64,000 bases of DNA, taken from NCBI GenBank assembly GCA_902764915.1, contig CACWXY010000009.1:1-64000 (forward strand), read 5' to 3'. Made by a program: the position numbers and the translations under genes. Positions 28,001-34,016 of this stretch are shown one piece after another; the first letter of the stretch is position 1, and each line of letters opens with the position of its first letter. This DNA is from an uncultured Eubacteriales bacterium (GTDB taxonomy: Bacteria; Bacillota; Clostridia; Christensenellales; Aristaeellaceae). Under the pieces are notes generated by a model. The model was not told the DNA's origin, ran no database searches, and worked only from the letters and a program-made list of their open reading frames with translations.

Positions 28001-28882
28001 ATAGCAGCTGCCGTCATGGAAGTGTGCAGGACGCTCCTCCTGTCCGCAGACCAGCTCACCGGCTTCATTAAAGCAGGCTTCCGAATGGGTATGTCCCGGA
28101 TCTTCCGCCATGCCGCATACGAGATTTGTGGTATAGCAATCTTCCGAATGGGTATGTCCCGGATCTTCCGCCATGCCGCAGCTCAGATACGCTGTGTAGC
28201 AGCTGTTGGAGTGCTGGTGACCGCTGGACTCTTCCTGTCCGCAGCTCAGTCTCGCCACATAGCAGCTGTCGGTATGACGATGTCCATCCGACTCTTCCCG
28301 GCCGCAGCTCAGTCTTGTGGTATAGCAGGCGTTCGTGTGCTGATGTCCCGCACTTTCCTCCTTGCCACAGACCAGCAGATCAGCGTAGCAGGCGTCCGTA
28401 TGCTGATGCCCGGGATTCTCGTTCTGTCCGCAGATCGGTGTCTGACCGCGGACCTGCGTGTAGCAGGCATCGGTATGCACATGAGCGCCTTCCCCCACTT
28501 CCATGCCGCAGGCCAGCTCCTGTACAGTGGTATAGCAGCTGCCCGTGTGGAAATGGGGCGGGTTTTCCATAAGCGGACAGATCAGATTGCCGTAATCGTC
28601 ATAGCAGTACTGATCATGCGTATGGAAGTATTCCGTGGAATACCCGCATACCAGCGATCCGCCGGAGTAACAGGCATCTGTGTGCACATGCCCGTGGAAA
28701 GAACAGGCTATAACCTGCGAACCGCCGCCAGTGGAATAGGATTCACCGGGGCCGTTTCCAGGCATCGCACTGGCTGGGCCCTCTGCCAGGGCAAAACTTC
28801 CCACATGGCTTCCCAGCATGCTGACGCTGAGCAGCACCGAAAGAATTCTGGACCTCACCGTTTTTCCCGTGTCTTTCATCAT
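22067..28882 (-). CDS. Giant exported multidomain protein with His/Cys repeats, InlB B-repeats and pilin-type domains
   Basis: A 2271-residue secreted protein. Order: signal peptide (1-33, cleaved after ALA); 19 tandem repeats of about 21 residues with the core H-x-H-x3-C-Y...L-x-C-G (about 60-472); a Thr-Pro linker (about 483-530); an acidic Ser/Glu/Lys/Thr-rich stretch (to about 840). Next, nine InlB/Listeria-Bacteroides beta repeats (GY-x-F-x-GWD, then TYTAQW) alternate with four pilin isopeptide-like (Spy0128/FctA) domains (to about 2100). A second Thr-Pro/Ser-Gly linker and one MucBP-like domain (about 2175-2240) follow. The first two pilin-like domains keep the closing FVNK/FTNKW Asn typical of Lys-Asn bonds; the last two do not. 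There is no LPXTG or membrane anchor. GGAG precedes the ATG at 6 nt. Adhesion or metal binding is plausible inference. Confidence 0.9.
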   Translation of the reverse strand: MMKDTGKTVRSRILSVLLSVSMLGSHVGSFALAEGPASAMPGNGPGESYSTGGGSQVIACSFHGHVHTDACYSGGSLVCGYSTEYFHTHDQYCYDDYGNLICPLMENPPHFHTGSCYTTVQELACGMEVGEGAHVHTDACYTQVRGQTPICGQNENPGHQHTDACYADLLVCGKEESAGHQHTNACYTTRLSCGREESDGHRHTDSCYVARLSCGQEESSGHQHSNSCYTAYLSCGMAEDPGHTHSEDCYTTNLVCGMAEDPGHTHSEACFNEAGELVCGQEERPAHFHDGSCYETVLTCGEAERPAHYHSESCYSYELTCGMAEGQGAHYHSDSCYSYDLACGHAEGEGAHHHDASCYTTELTCGIADGAGAHTHSASCYKKELVCQTKVGEGAHSHTEACYPIENILTCNLVENPGHQHSESCYMTQQVLACRYANVHQHDASCFSVDQFGNRVCICGFVEILEHQHSSSCVHYVQDNSQPIIVEETPTPTPRPTKAPTPVPTATPTAEPTLTPTPAPTATPTVEPTATTEPEAVTDSTEAPVTDAPVITEETVENGPTGDEPVTDTELTDTETKTETGAENAQPTSAENTVSDSKKADTAKNEDAAASSEQNSQEAEKSQSGTAGVTDAEKSEDKLTDAQETGLSQEHSDTEETLTSQDEYGPTFENAPGGNLNTDASAGAQDLENVSDAPASVKDDVKSENTSENTEESTSSEKEEEEEESEPYVSEVGSKLQVEVSERTLKKMGDQSVQTSRRTLEAQAKAAEEEKKESTSESGEDTDKAEENQETKSDTTSDNTEENKEESKEDGQEKTEDGESSEKEDEKKDEEKSQDAAETVTITFVTGLDETAIEPLAVEKGKMAALPVFTPPAGMTLIGWFTDAEGEHPYDPTQAVEEDITLYAVFAKAQTVIYTDGDPEKEIFPDETYTYAEGEEMPAFMGSTERDDGFYFQGWDMTADEETATTTMTALWVEAVVVTYDTVYDARQNRTFTVMPGSSAETYAYGENPVVEGYVFTGWDQEVPEAIEQSMTFTAQWKECEPTIGTIYAQVVLEKTAEAAKTTETADSETEVTQTQETENEASSEETVETSTEAAAEASSEEADTENTEETEEKEQAVQEESTAEELPSFTVEVFGSGASDGRVIPFPMDAEGPVKTTAVDANSTSPVAQIQFTKTGYYDYTVSLGSARVDGVKLDTTVYTVRFNVYQEGESLRAVQHIYADGNEVSDITFVNKASAATRKAVKTTALRANPTAYKVTYMVGETVFGTENVAIPSEGDATIPAPTAGTPTAPDGKYFVGWYSEDRALTVDSVITGNVTLYACFVEAKTVNVPKVKVTMEAEGKDVPSGYRYAVSYTSAGGVNFSIPNPTAVDNVLDFGKVTFTAPGEYEYVFTQTAGADITKDAKDAITFDETPRTLHYTVSLNGDSLRISTRLDGETANKDTVITFTNKWKKYKVTYVDNSTGTEEVLQSSEVFPGDATPSIADPVRTDKTFMGWKPAVAKKVTKDVTYTAQWGYTVTYKDGAEQTVFADKVQVVTPGSATPTMEDPKRDGYVFLKWDKEIASTVTENVTYTATWGHTVVFTDGVKDEELFADQTMTVDHEATVEVPDDLKDLKGKREGYAFDGWDPVVGSPITENTTYVARWYSTGPKQTISAKVTVSGSKQVSKDDQFTVTLSALQGAPMPAEVGDDTSVSVMMTAGKTVKLGTIQFTKAGTYSYIVRASATGLTGYTASTYPYYVLTYVVTASEEKLTVSRTITRYEGSDKRSKAYDPIFTFEFTSFKVTYADGCKGKVFANEVHTVAQGDATPAFEGKTTRKGYAFIGWDKAVAATVTEDVTYTAKWGYNVTYTDGVSDAVVFEDQTYPAESGAATPKFVGADGKDTPTRTGYTFAGWKSSVTKKIGVDDKVTASVTYTAQWSKPLTQEIKVRVNLSSGMTATGPSAASSGISGAPGGTVSTGTTAGTTTGTRVFTVNVTPGNPTNPMPAGMTAAANSKTVTADTETGLGAISFTAPGTYEYTIQLNTSSLNSSYNLTLVRVYKVKYVVTQTNSGLKAERTVTFTLPNATAETVAGDNPTSALQIAIRGENNYISEVLVFTLQPKATATATAKATASPTPTKAATSSSGTTSRSSGGGSSYRGGGSAAVPVPTLTPTPTPELPPEEETVNEELEEAASKPHTVVVHYQYVGGHIAAGEHTETLMPGETFSVASPEIPGYIASRAKVEGEIGIRNEEYTVFYIPENGWRGRHYTIRETFTIPLGLGSIHLNGGICFE
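27467..28708 (-). repeat. 19 tandem His/Cys-rich protein repeats (63-66 nt period)
   Basis: Within the giant gene each unit encodes (G/A)H-x-H-(T/S/D)-x2-C-(Y/F)...(L/I)-x-C-G-x2-E. Units vary in sequence but keep two His and two Cys. Two neighbouring units share an exactly identical 40-bp block (28078-28117 and 28141-28180), 63 bp apart, which shows recent duplication. The periodicity is coding, not CRISPR-like. Confidence 0.9.
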
Positions 28883-29018
28883 CTTTCACTCCACAAACCG
28901 TCGGAAAGCGACAGTTGAATTACATGGTTTTATGCGTATACCGGAGTATTATTTTCCTCCGCATAGCGTCATGGTTATCTTACGGATGGGCGCAAAAACC
29001 CCAGAAATCCGCTACATT

Positions 29019-29048
29019 AATATATCACATGTGGTACAACCATTTCAA
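29019..29048 (-). promoter_or_regulatory. Probable promoter of the giant surface-protein gene
   Basis: On the minus strand TTGAAA (29043-29048), 18 nt, TATATT (29019-29024), giving a leader of about 130 nt (28883-29012). The 28883-29257 gap holds no gene; its right part carries the terminator of the next gene and an AT-rich stretch. Confidence 0.5.
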
Positions 29049-29156
29049 TTCCAATATGCCTTGTTTTGTCACATTTTCTTCATATTTTTACACAATTGTT
29101 GCAAACCATATTGCAAAAGCCACCTTTACCGTTCCATTTATGTGCCGGATCGTATC

Positions 29157-29178
29157 AAAAAAAGGGGCTGTTACCCCT
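29157..29178 (-). terminator. Terminator of the DmpA-type peptidase gene
   Basis: AGGGG/CCCCT (29163-29167 with 29174-29178) forms a 5-bp stem followed by seven T on the minus strand, 80 bp after the stop codon. Confidence 0.75.
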
Positions 29179-29257
29179 CTGTGTGCTTCTTTTCCGGCAG
29201 ACGCCTCACCAGTATTCTTGAGGCTGTCCTGTTTCTTTCGAAGGAGTCGTACTTCCT

Positions 29258-30250
29258 TTACGTATCCTTCTTTTCCATGTATTCCAGGAGACTGTGCACG
29301 GTTTCGCCGCCAAGCGTCCGGTCTCTTTTTGCATGCAGCATGGACTGTACAATCGCTTCCTCACACGCTTCGCCCACCGCACGGAACGCCAGATTCAGAG
29401 ACGCTTCCTCCACCGTTTCCTTTATAAGGAAGTGTTCGGATACCTTTTTCGCTCGGGCCGTAGTGAAGCCGATCGCAATTTCCCCGCTCCCATGACCGAT
29501 ATAGGACCCCAGACGGGCCATCGCCACGCTGGCACGCTTCGTAATGCGTTTCATCTGTCTGGCGTCCACAGGAAGATCCGTGGCAAGAATCAGTATGATG
29601 GAGCCAAGATCGCATGCGGACAGTCCTTCCGGAAGACAGGCCAGGCGCAGGTCGCGGGATGCCCCGTAATTGCTCTGTACCAGCGCTCCAACCGTAAAGG
29701 TGCGCCCATCCAGTGAAAAGATACGCGAGGAAGATCCAATGCCGCCCTTGAGTCCATAACACCGTGTGCCTCTTCCTGCTCCGACAGCACCCTGTGCAAA
29801 GTCCACAGACGCTGTTTCAATCGCCTGCCGCACATGCTTTTCCTCCACCGCGCGAAGTGCGATATCATTGAGACCGCTGTCATTGCATTCGCAGACCACA
29901 GGGTTGACAGACCGAAGTTTGATATTGTCCTTTTTGCATCGCTCCAGCATATAGCCCACCATGGCATCGTGGACTTTTCCCACATTCAATGTATTGGTCA
30001 GTGCAATCGGTGTTTCCAATGTTCCCAGTTCCTCGACCTGGATCAGGCCTGTGGTCTTTCCGAATCCGTTGAAAACACTGCATCCTGCCGTCAGCGGATG
30101 CAGAAAAGGGTTCTCAGGACAGGGCATGACAACCGTCACGCCTGTATGCGAGCTGCCCTCATCAATTGTACTGTGCCCCACCGTAACGCCTGCTACATCG
30201 CACAGATTATTATGCACTCCATGCTCCATCTCTCCGATCAGAAGATCCAT
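29258..30250 (-). CDS. P1/S58-family aminopeptidase (DmpA/BapA-like)
   Basis: A 330-residue N-terminal-nucleophile hydrolase. Family S58 members are made as precursors that cut themselves between Gly and Ser; the new N-terminal Ser is the catalyst. Here the expected site is C-D-L-G216/S217-IIL, followed by ATDLPVDARQ. Also present are GAVGAGRGTRCYGLKGGIGSSSR, VGALVQSNYG and GHGSGEIAIGF. No signal peptide is seen, so it acts in the cytoplasm. DmpA-type enzymes remove D- or L-amino acids, and BapA-type remove beta-amino acids, from short peptides; sequence does not decide which. It is divergent from a C26 amidohydrolase gene, with 90 bp between. Confidence 0.92.
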   Translation of the reverse strand: MDLLIGEMEHGVHNNLCDVAGVTVGHSTIDEGSSHTGVTVVMPCPENPFLHPLTAGCSVFNGFGKTTGLIQVEELGTLETPIALTNTLNVGKVHDAMVGYMLERCKKDNIKLRSVNPVVCECNDSGLNDIALRAVEEKHVRQAIETASVDFAQGAVGAGRGTRCYGLKGGIGSSSRIFSLDGRTFTVGALVQSNYGASRDLRLACLPEGLSACDLGSIILILATDLPVDARQMKRITKRASVAMARLGSYIGHGSGEIAIGFTTARAKKVSEHFLIKETVEEASLNLAFRAVGEACEEAIVQSMLHAKRDRTLGGETVHSLLEYMEKKDT

Positions 30251-30340
30251 ATGTCCATTCCTTTCCCGGTTTCTTGCAGGAAAACCGATCTGTCTGTGTA
30301 ACTTTATATACAGTATCCTATATGGTCAGGAGGTCATACC

Positions 30341-31051
30341 ATGTCCAAACCTCTTATCGGCATTACGCCCGGTCTTCAGGATGATGAAGTCTACGCTCTG
30401 GTCCACCGCGGCTATATGGACAGTATCACGGCATCGGGCGGACTTCCGGTTCTTCTTCCGCTGAGCAGTGATCCCGCCATTCTGGAGGAAAGCATCGCAC
30501 GCTGTGACGGTATTGTGTTTTCCGGCGGCGCCGATGTCGATCCCTCCGTCTATGGAGAATTTCCCCGGCCACAGTGCGGCAGCATCTCGCCGCTGCGTGA
30601 CGAGATGGAGCTCACGCTCCTGCGCATGCTTTCAGAACGGCGGGATCGCCCTGTACTGGCGATCTGCCGCGGAATGCAGGTCATGAACGTTGCCCTCGGC
30701 GGGGATCTGTACCAGGATCTGCCCACAGACTATCCGCATGATGTCATTGCCCATCGCCAGCATCAGCCAGGGCAGTACCCCAGCCACGATGTCATTGTCA
30801 CCATGTCCTCTCCGCTGGATATCATTGTGCACACAGGCACAATCCGGGTCAATTCCCTGCATCACCAGGCCATACGCAGGCTCGGCAGAGGGCTTGTGCC
30901 CTGCGGCGTAGCACCGGACGGCGTCATGGAAGCAATCTATCTTCAGGAGCATCCGTTCTTTCTGGGTGTACAGTGGCATCCGGAACGCATGTATTCCCAC
31001 GATGATGCCAGCCGTGCGCTATTCTCCGCTTTTGTCGAAAGCTGCTCCTGA
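30341..31051 (+). CDS. Gamma-glutamyl-gamma-aminobutyrate hydrolase-like class I glutamine amidotransferase (C26)
   Basis: A 236-residue cytoplasmic hydrolase of peptidase family C26 (PuuD type), which splits gamma-glutamyl bonds. The nucleophile elbow is LAICRGMQVMN (Cys near residue 107), the catalytic His-Glu is GVQWHPERM, and the oxyanion part is FSGGADVDPSVYGE. AGGAGG stands 8 nt before ATG 30341. It is a single gene ending at a bidirectional terminator. Substrates in the family include gamma-glutamyl-GABA and poly-gamma-glutamate-like peptides. The nearby CapA-like protein makes a glutamyl-polymer link tempting but unproved. Confidence 0.93.
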   Translation: MSKPLIGITPGLQDDEVYALVHRGYMDSITASGGLPVLLPLSSDPAILEESIARCDGIVFSGGADVDPSVYGEFPRPQCGSISPLRDEMELTLLRMLSERRDRPVLAICRGMQVMNVALGGDLYQDLPTDYPHDVIAHRQHQPGQYPSHDVIVTMSSPLDIIVHTGTIRVNSLHHQAIRRLGRGLVPCGVAPDGVMEAIYLQEHPFFLGVQWHPERMYSHDDASRALFSAFVESCS

Positions 31052-31056
31052 AAAGG

Positions 31057-31082
31057 AAAACCAGCCATGCGGCTGGTTTTTT
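31057..31082. terminator. Bidirectional terminator between the C26 gene and capA-like gene
   Basis: CCAGCC/GGCTGG (31061-31066 with 31071-31076) with a 4-nt loop, AAAA to the left and TTTTTT to the right, serves the convergent genes. Confidence 0.9.
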
Positions 31083-31084
31083 CC

Positions 31085-32359
31085 TTACTCAGCAATGCGA
31101 ACCGGCGTATCGGCAAACACTGTCTCCAGATGTTCTCTTGCTTTCTTCATCTTGGTATTTTCACCCTGGCTCATCTCTTCCGGTGCTTCTCCCAGATTGC
31201 GGAGAATACGGTAGACATAGAGACTCCCGGAACGATAGCGCCATTGATAGGTCGGAGTACAGGTAATGGAGGCGAAACGCACGTCCCCCTCCGCACTGAC
31301 TTCGCAGGTTACATGAAGCAGCGCACTTTCCAGTGCCCCCGACTTGGTCGAGGACGAGAGAAGACTCCCCAGATCATAGGCGCAGAGCACCTGTGCGGCG
31401 CGTCCGCTGGCACGCACCGTGTCAATCATCTCTGCGGTCTGTACCCTGCGGCTGCCCGTTCCGACAATCAGATCAGCGCCTGCATCTGCCAGCGCCTGCG
31501 CTGTCTCCCGCTGTGCCTTTGTCGGCGATGTCTGGCCTACACTGCCCCAATGTATGCACACAACCACCAGATCCGCCCCCATGGATCGGACAACCGGAAT
31601 ATCCTTCTCTGCCTGTTCCAGAAGCGGTACGGCAAAACTGCGCTCCGTTTTCCGGACCGCTTTTTTTCCGGTATCCGACAGGCTCTGTGTATAGGCAAGG
31701 AAGGCAATGCGCAGATTTCCCACACTGCGTATGCGCTGTGACAGCGCAGCATCCCCCTCTGAGCGATAGGCGCCCATGGTTTCAAGTCCGGCTCCCTGCA
31801 GGGAAAGAACAGTCGTGTCAATCCCTTCGCTTCCCAGGTCAAACGCTTTGGAAAAGCCGAGCGTCACCTGGTCTGCGCCGCCGCTGACCAGCATGGCACA
31901 GACATCTTCCGGTGCCACCAGATCCGATACCTTATGCGAGGGCAGTATCAGGTTTTCCAGCGGCATCGTAGTGATCTGACCGGTGCAGACGCTGCTGATA
32001 TCCAGAAGAATATCCGAAAAGTCATAGGTTCCGTCTGTCTTGTGATATCCGCTCTGCCTTACGGATGTCTCCAGGGCAACGCTTCCGGTGAAATCCAGTG
32101 CAACGCGTCCCCCTTTGGGCGGGGATGTGACAGATGCAGTGCTTTCTTCTGTTTCCGGCTGGATCGGTATCTCCGCAACTGCTTCCGGAGCTCCGCTGAC
32201 GAGCGGGATTTCCTGCAGCACTGTCGCCGGCAACGTATGCAGATCGGTTCCTCCGGAGAGCCTGGCAAGCAGATAGCCCGTTCCCGCCAGCACCATAAGC
32301 GTAATCACGCTCATGAGCAGGGTACCCGCAGATACCCCGCGTTTTCCTCTGCGGTGCAT
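31085..32359 (-). CDS. CapA/PgsA-family membrane-anchored protein
   Basis: A 424-residue protein with one N-terminal membrane helix (about 12-33), a short Pro/Ser/Thr-rich spacer and an extracytoplasmic CapA domain. CapA proteins have a calcineurin-like fold and are linked to poly-gamma-glutamate capsule. Here the typical start (G-D-x-x-LA) appears as RVALDFTGSVALE, so the first metal motif is altered, while VVCIHWGSVGQ and ADLIVGTGSRRVQ match family patterns. Activity may thus be lost or changed. The ATG overlaps the stop of a 37-residue membrane peptide gene (TGATG). No pgsB/C genes are nearby, so capsule synthesis is not shown. Confidence 0.85.
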   Translation of the reverse strand: MHRRGKRGVSAGTLLMSVITLMVLAGTGYLLARLSGGTDLHTLPATVLQEIPLVSGAPEAVAEIPIQPETEESTASVTSPPKGGRVALDFTGSVALETSVRQSGYHKTDGTYDFSDILLDISSVCTGQITTMPLENLILPSHKVSDLVAPEDVCAMLVSGGADQVTLGFSKAFDLGSEGIDTTVLSLQGAGLETMGAYRSEGDAALSQRIRSVGNLRIAFLAYTQSLSDTGKKAVRKTERSFAVPLLEQAEKDIPVVRSMGADLVVVCIHWGSVGQTSPTKAQRETAQALADAGADLIVGTGSRRVQTAEMIDTVRASGRAAQVLCAYDLGSLLSSSTKSGALESALLHVTCEVSAEGDVRFASITCTPTYQWRYRSGSLYVYRILRNLGEAPEEMSQGENTKMKKAREHLETVFADTPVRIAE

Positions 32360-32472
32360 CAGTGCGTAAAGATCACCGCTGCCAGGGTCGAGATAATCAT
32401 AAGCCCCGCCAGTACAAGGCAGACAATCCGAGTAAAGCTGCTGTTGCGGCTGTTTTCAGTTTTCTTGGCCAT
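32359..32472 (-). CDS. Small single-pass membrane protein, 37 residues
   Basis: A complete short gene from ATG 32472 to TGA 32359-32361. The N-terminal half is basic and polar (MAKKTENSRNSSFTR). It is followed by one membrane helix (IVCLVLAGLMIISTLAAVIF) and a two-residue end. AAGGACGG lies 9 nt upstream. The stop overlaps the capA-like start as TGATG, so translation is coupled. It lies 21 bp after the CNNM/CorC gene. I do not know a named family; the coding signs are the ribosome site, the overlap and the clean topology (positive-inside, one helix). A partner or regulator of the CapA-like protein is inference. Confidence 0.75.
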   Translation of the reverse strand: MAKKTENSRNSSFTRIVCLVLAGLMIISTLAAVIFTH

Positions 32473-32493
32473 ACAATGGTTCCGTCCTTTCTC

Positions 32494-33777
32494 TTATTCC
32501 TTTCCGGGACTGTGTTCTCCGTTTTCTTCATCGGTATTCTGGATCCGCTTGACACGCACCTGGGTCACACGCAGCCGATCCATGCCTGTCACCGCGCCTT
32601 CAAAGCCCTCCGCCCTGAAAACGCTTCCGATCTTAGGTATGCAGCCCATGACCTCCGCTGCCCAGCCGCCGACCGTATCGCTCTCATACGGATTATCCAG
32701 ATGATAGCGGTCATACAGATCTTCCAGGGGAACGCCGCCATTTACCAGCAGCGATCCGTCTCCGGCCTCGGTGATATCCTGGGAAATATCGTCATGCTCA
32801 TCAAAGATTTCTCCGACCAGTTCCTCCAGAACATCCTCCAGCGTGACAATACCCTCCGTACCGCCGAATTCATCCAGTACAATCACCATATGTGTCCGTG
32901 TCTGCTGGAATATGGTGAGCAGATTGGATACCTTCTGGGAAGCAGATACATAGACAGTCGGCATGGAAAGCCCCGTAAGCGATTTCACGCCGGCATGCTT
33001 GGCCCGATAAAAATCCTTTTCATGCAATATCCCGATTACATGGTCCATGTCCTCCCGATAGATGGGAAGACGGGAATAACCGGTCCGAAGGAACATCTGT
33101 TCCGCTTCCTCCATGGTAGCCGTGCTTTCCAGCGCTTCCACATCCGTCCGCGGCGTCATGATGTCAAGCGCATCCGCGTCCCGGAACTCCAGTGCCGAGC
33201 GGATCAGCTTGCTTTCGCTGGCATCCATGTCTCCATCGCTCTGGGCTTCATCCACCATGGTCATGATCTCGTCTTCAATATCCGTATCCGTTTCCTCATC
33301 CTCCTCCGGACTGACCCTGGAGAGATAGGCCTGCCAGCGGGAAAAAAGGAAACTCAGCGGCATGAGCAGTTTCTGAAGGAACAGCATAACCGGCGCTACC
33401 GCCATGGCGAAGCGTTCCGGAAAGCGCTTGGCCATAGTCTTAGGGGTTACCTCACCCAGAAAAAGGATCAGAAGGGTCATGACAACAGTGGACACTGCCG
33501 GTCCGTGATTGCCCAAAAGACGGGTAAACAGCACAGTTGCCAGCGCTGTGCCCGCAATATTGACAATATTGTTTCCGATAAGCACAGTCGTCAGAAGCCG
33601 ATCGGAGTCTTCTGCAAGGGTCAGGGCTTTGCCTGCCTTGCGGTTGCCGCTTTGCGACAGTGTCTTCAGCTTCACGCGGTTCACGGCCATAAAAGCCGTT
33701 TCTGAAGCGGAGAAAAAAGCGGAAAGCAGTATACATACAAGCAGTGAGAAGACAAAAAGTCCTAGCTCAGGGTCCAT
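32494..33777 (-). CDS. CNNM/CorC-family transporter-like protein (hemolysin family)
   Basis: A 427-residue membrane protein: a DUF21/CNNM domain with four helices (about 8-180; LSAFFSASETAFMAVNR, ETPKTMAKRFPE-like LGEVTPKTMAKRFPE). A CBS pair (about 200-330; IMTPRTDVEALE, SRLPIYREDMDHVIG) and a CorC/HlyC FAD-like C-terminal domain (LLVNGGVPLEDL) follow. Relatives export or sense Mg or Co; toxin activity is a historical name only. An in-frame TTG 9 nt upstream of ATG 33777 is also possible, since AAAGGA lies 4 nt before it. It leads an operon with the 37-residue membrane protein and the CapA-like gene. Confidence 0.92.
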   Translation of the reverse strand: MDPELGLFVFSLLVCILLSAFFSASETAFMAVNRVKLKTLSQSGNRKAGKALTLAEDSDRLLTTVLIGNNIVNIAGTALATVLFTRLLGNHGPAVSTVVMTLLILFLGEVTPKTMAKRFPERFAMAVAPVMLFLQKLLMPLSFLFSRWQAYLSRVSPEEDEETDTDIEDEIMTMVDEAQSDGDMDASESKLIRSALEFRDADALDIMTPRTDVEALESTATMEEAEQMFLRTGYSRLPIYREDMDHVIGILHEKDFYRAKHAGVKSLTGLSMPTVYVSASQKVSNLLTIFQQTRTHMVIVLDEFGGTEGIVTLEDVLEELVGEIFDEHDDISQDITEAGDGSLLVNGGVPLEDLYDRYHLDNPYESDTVGGWAAEVMGCIPKIGSVFRAEGFEGAVTGMDRLRVTQVRVKRIQNTDEENGEHSPGKE

Positions 33778-33842
33778 GGAATCCAAAGTATCCTTTCTTA
33801 TTTACTAGGTTCTGCTTTTCCATTTTGCGGGAAAGCCCTGCC

Positions 33843-33871
33843 ATTATAGCATGAAGCCGCAGGGAACACAA
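33843..33871 (-). promoter_or_regulatory. Promoter of the CNNM-capA-like operon
   Basis: On the minus strand an extended TG-C-TATAAT (-10 at 33843-33848) lies 17 nt after TTGTGT (33866-33871). The weak -35 is offset by the TG extension. Confidence 0.65.
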
Positions 33872-33932
33872 AGATAAATCCGCATTTTCCGGGAAAGTGC
33901 AGCCCGGAAATCGCGTCTTCCCGGTTTATCAA

Positions 33933-33960
33933 TTGCATTTTTCCTACTTCGTGCTACAAT
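33933..33960 (+). promoter_or_regulatory. trkA promoter
   Basis: TTGCAT (33933-33938), 16 nt, TACAAT (33955-33960), 57 nt before the start codon. Confidence 0.65.
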
Positions 33961-34016
33961 CCTCCCTGTCATACCATTTTGGCAGCCCGGTGATGGGCCC
34001 CTTGGGAGGATACGAC

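Noticed and set aside
27467..28708. Regular 63-66 bp periodicity that could be taken for a CRISPR array
   Set aside because: The repeats are in frame in one long gene, units differ in sequence while the coded His/Cys pattern is kept, and there is no fixed repeat with unique spacers.
23000..28900. Several long open frames on the strand opposite to the giant gene
   Set aside because: They mirror its codon bias, lack ribosome sites and show only low-complexity or shadow sequence.
30251..30340. Promoters for the divergent peptidase and C26 genes
   Set aside because: The AT-rich stretch has several weak -10-like patches but no pairing with a credible -35 at 16-18 nt, so none is listed.
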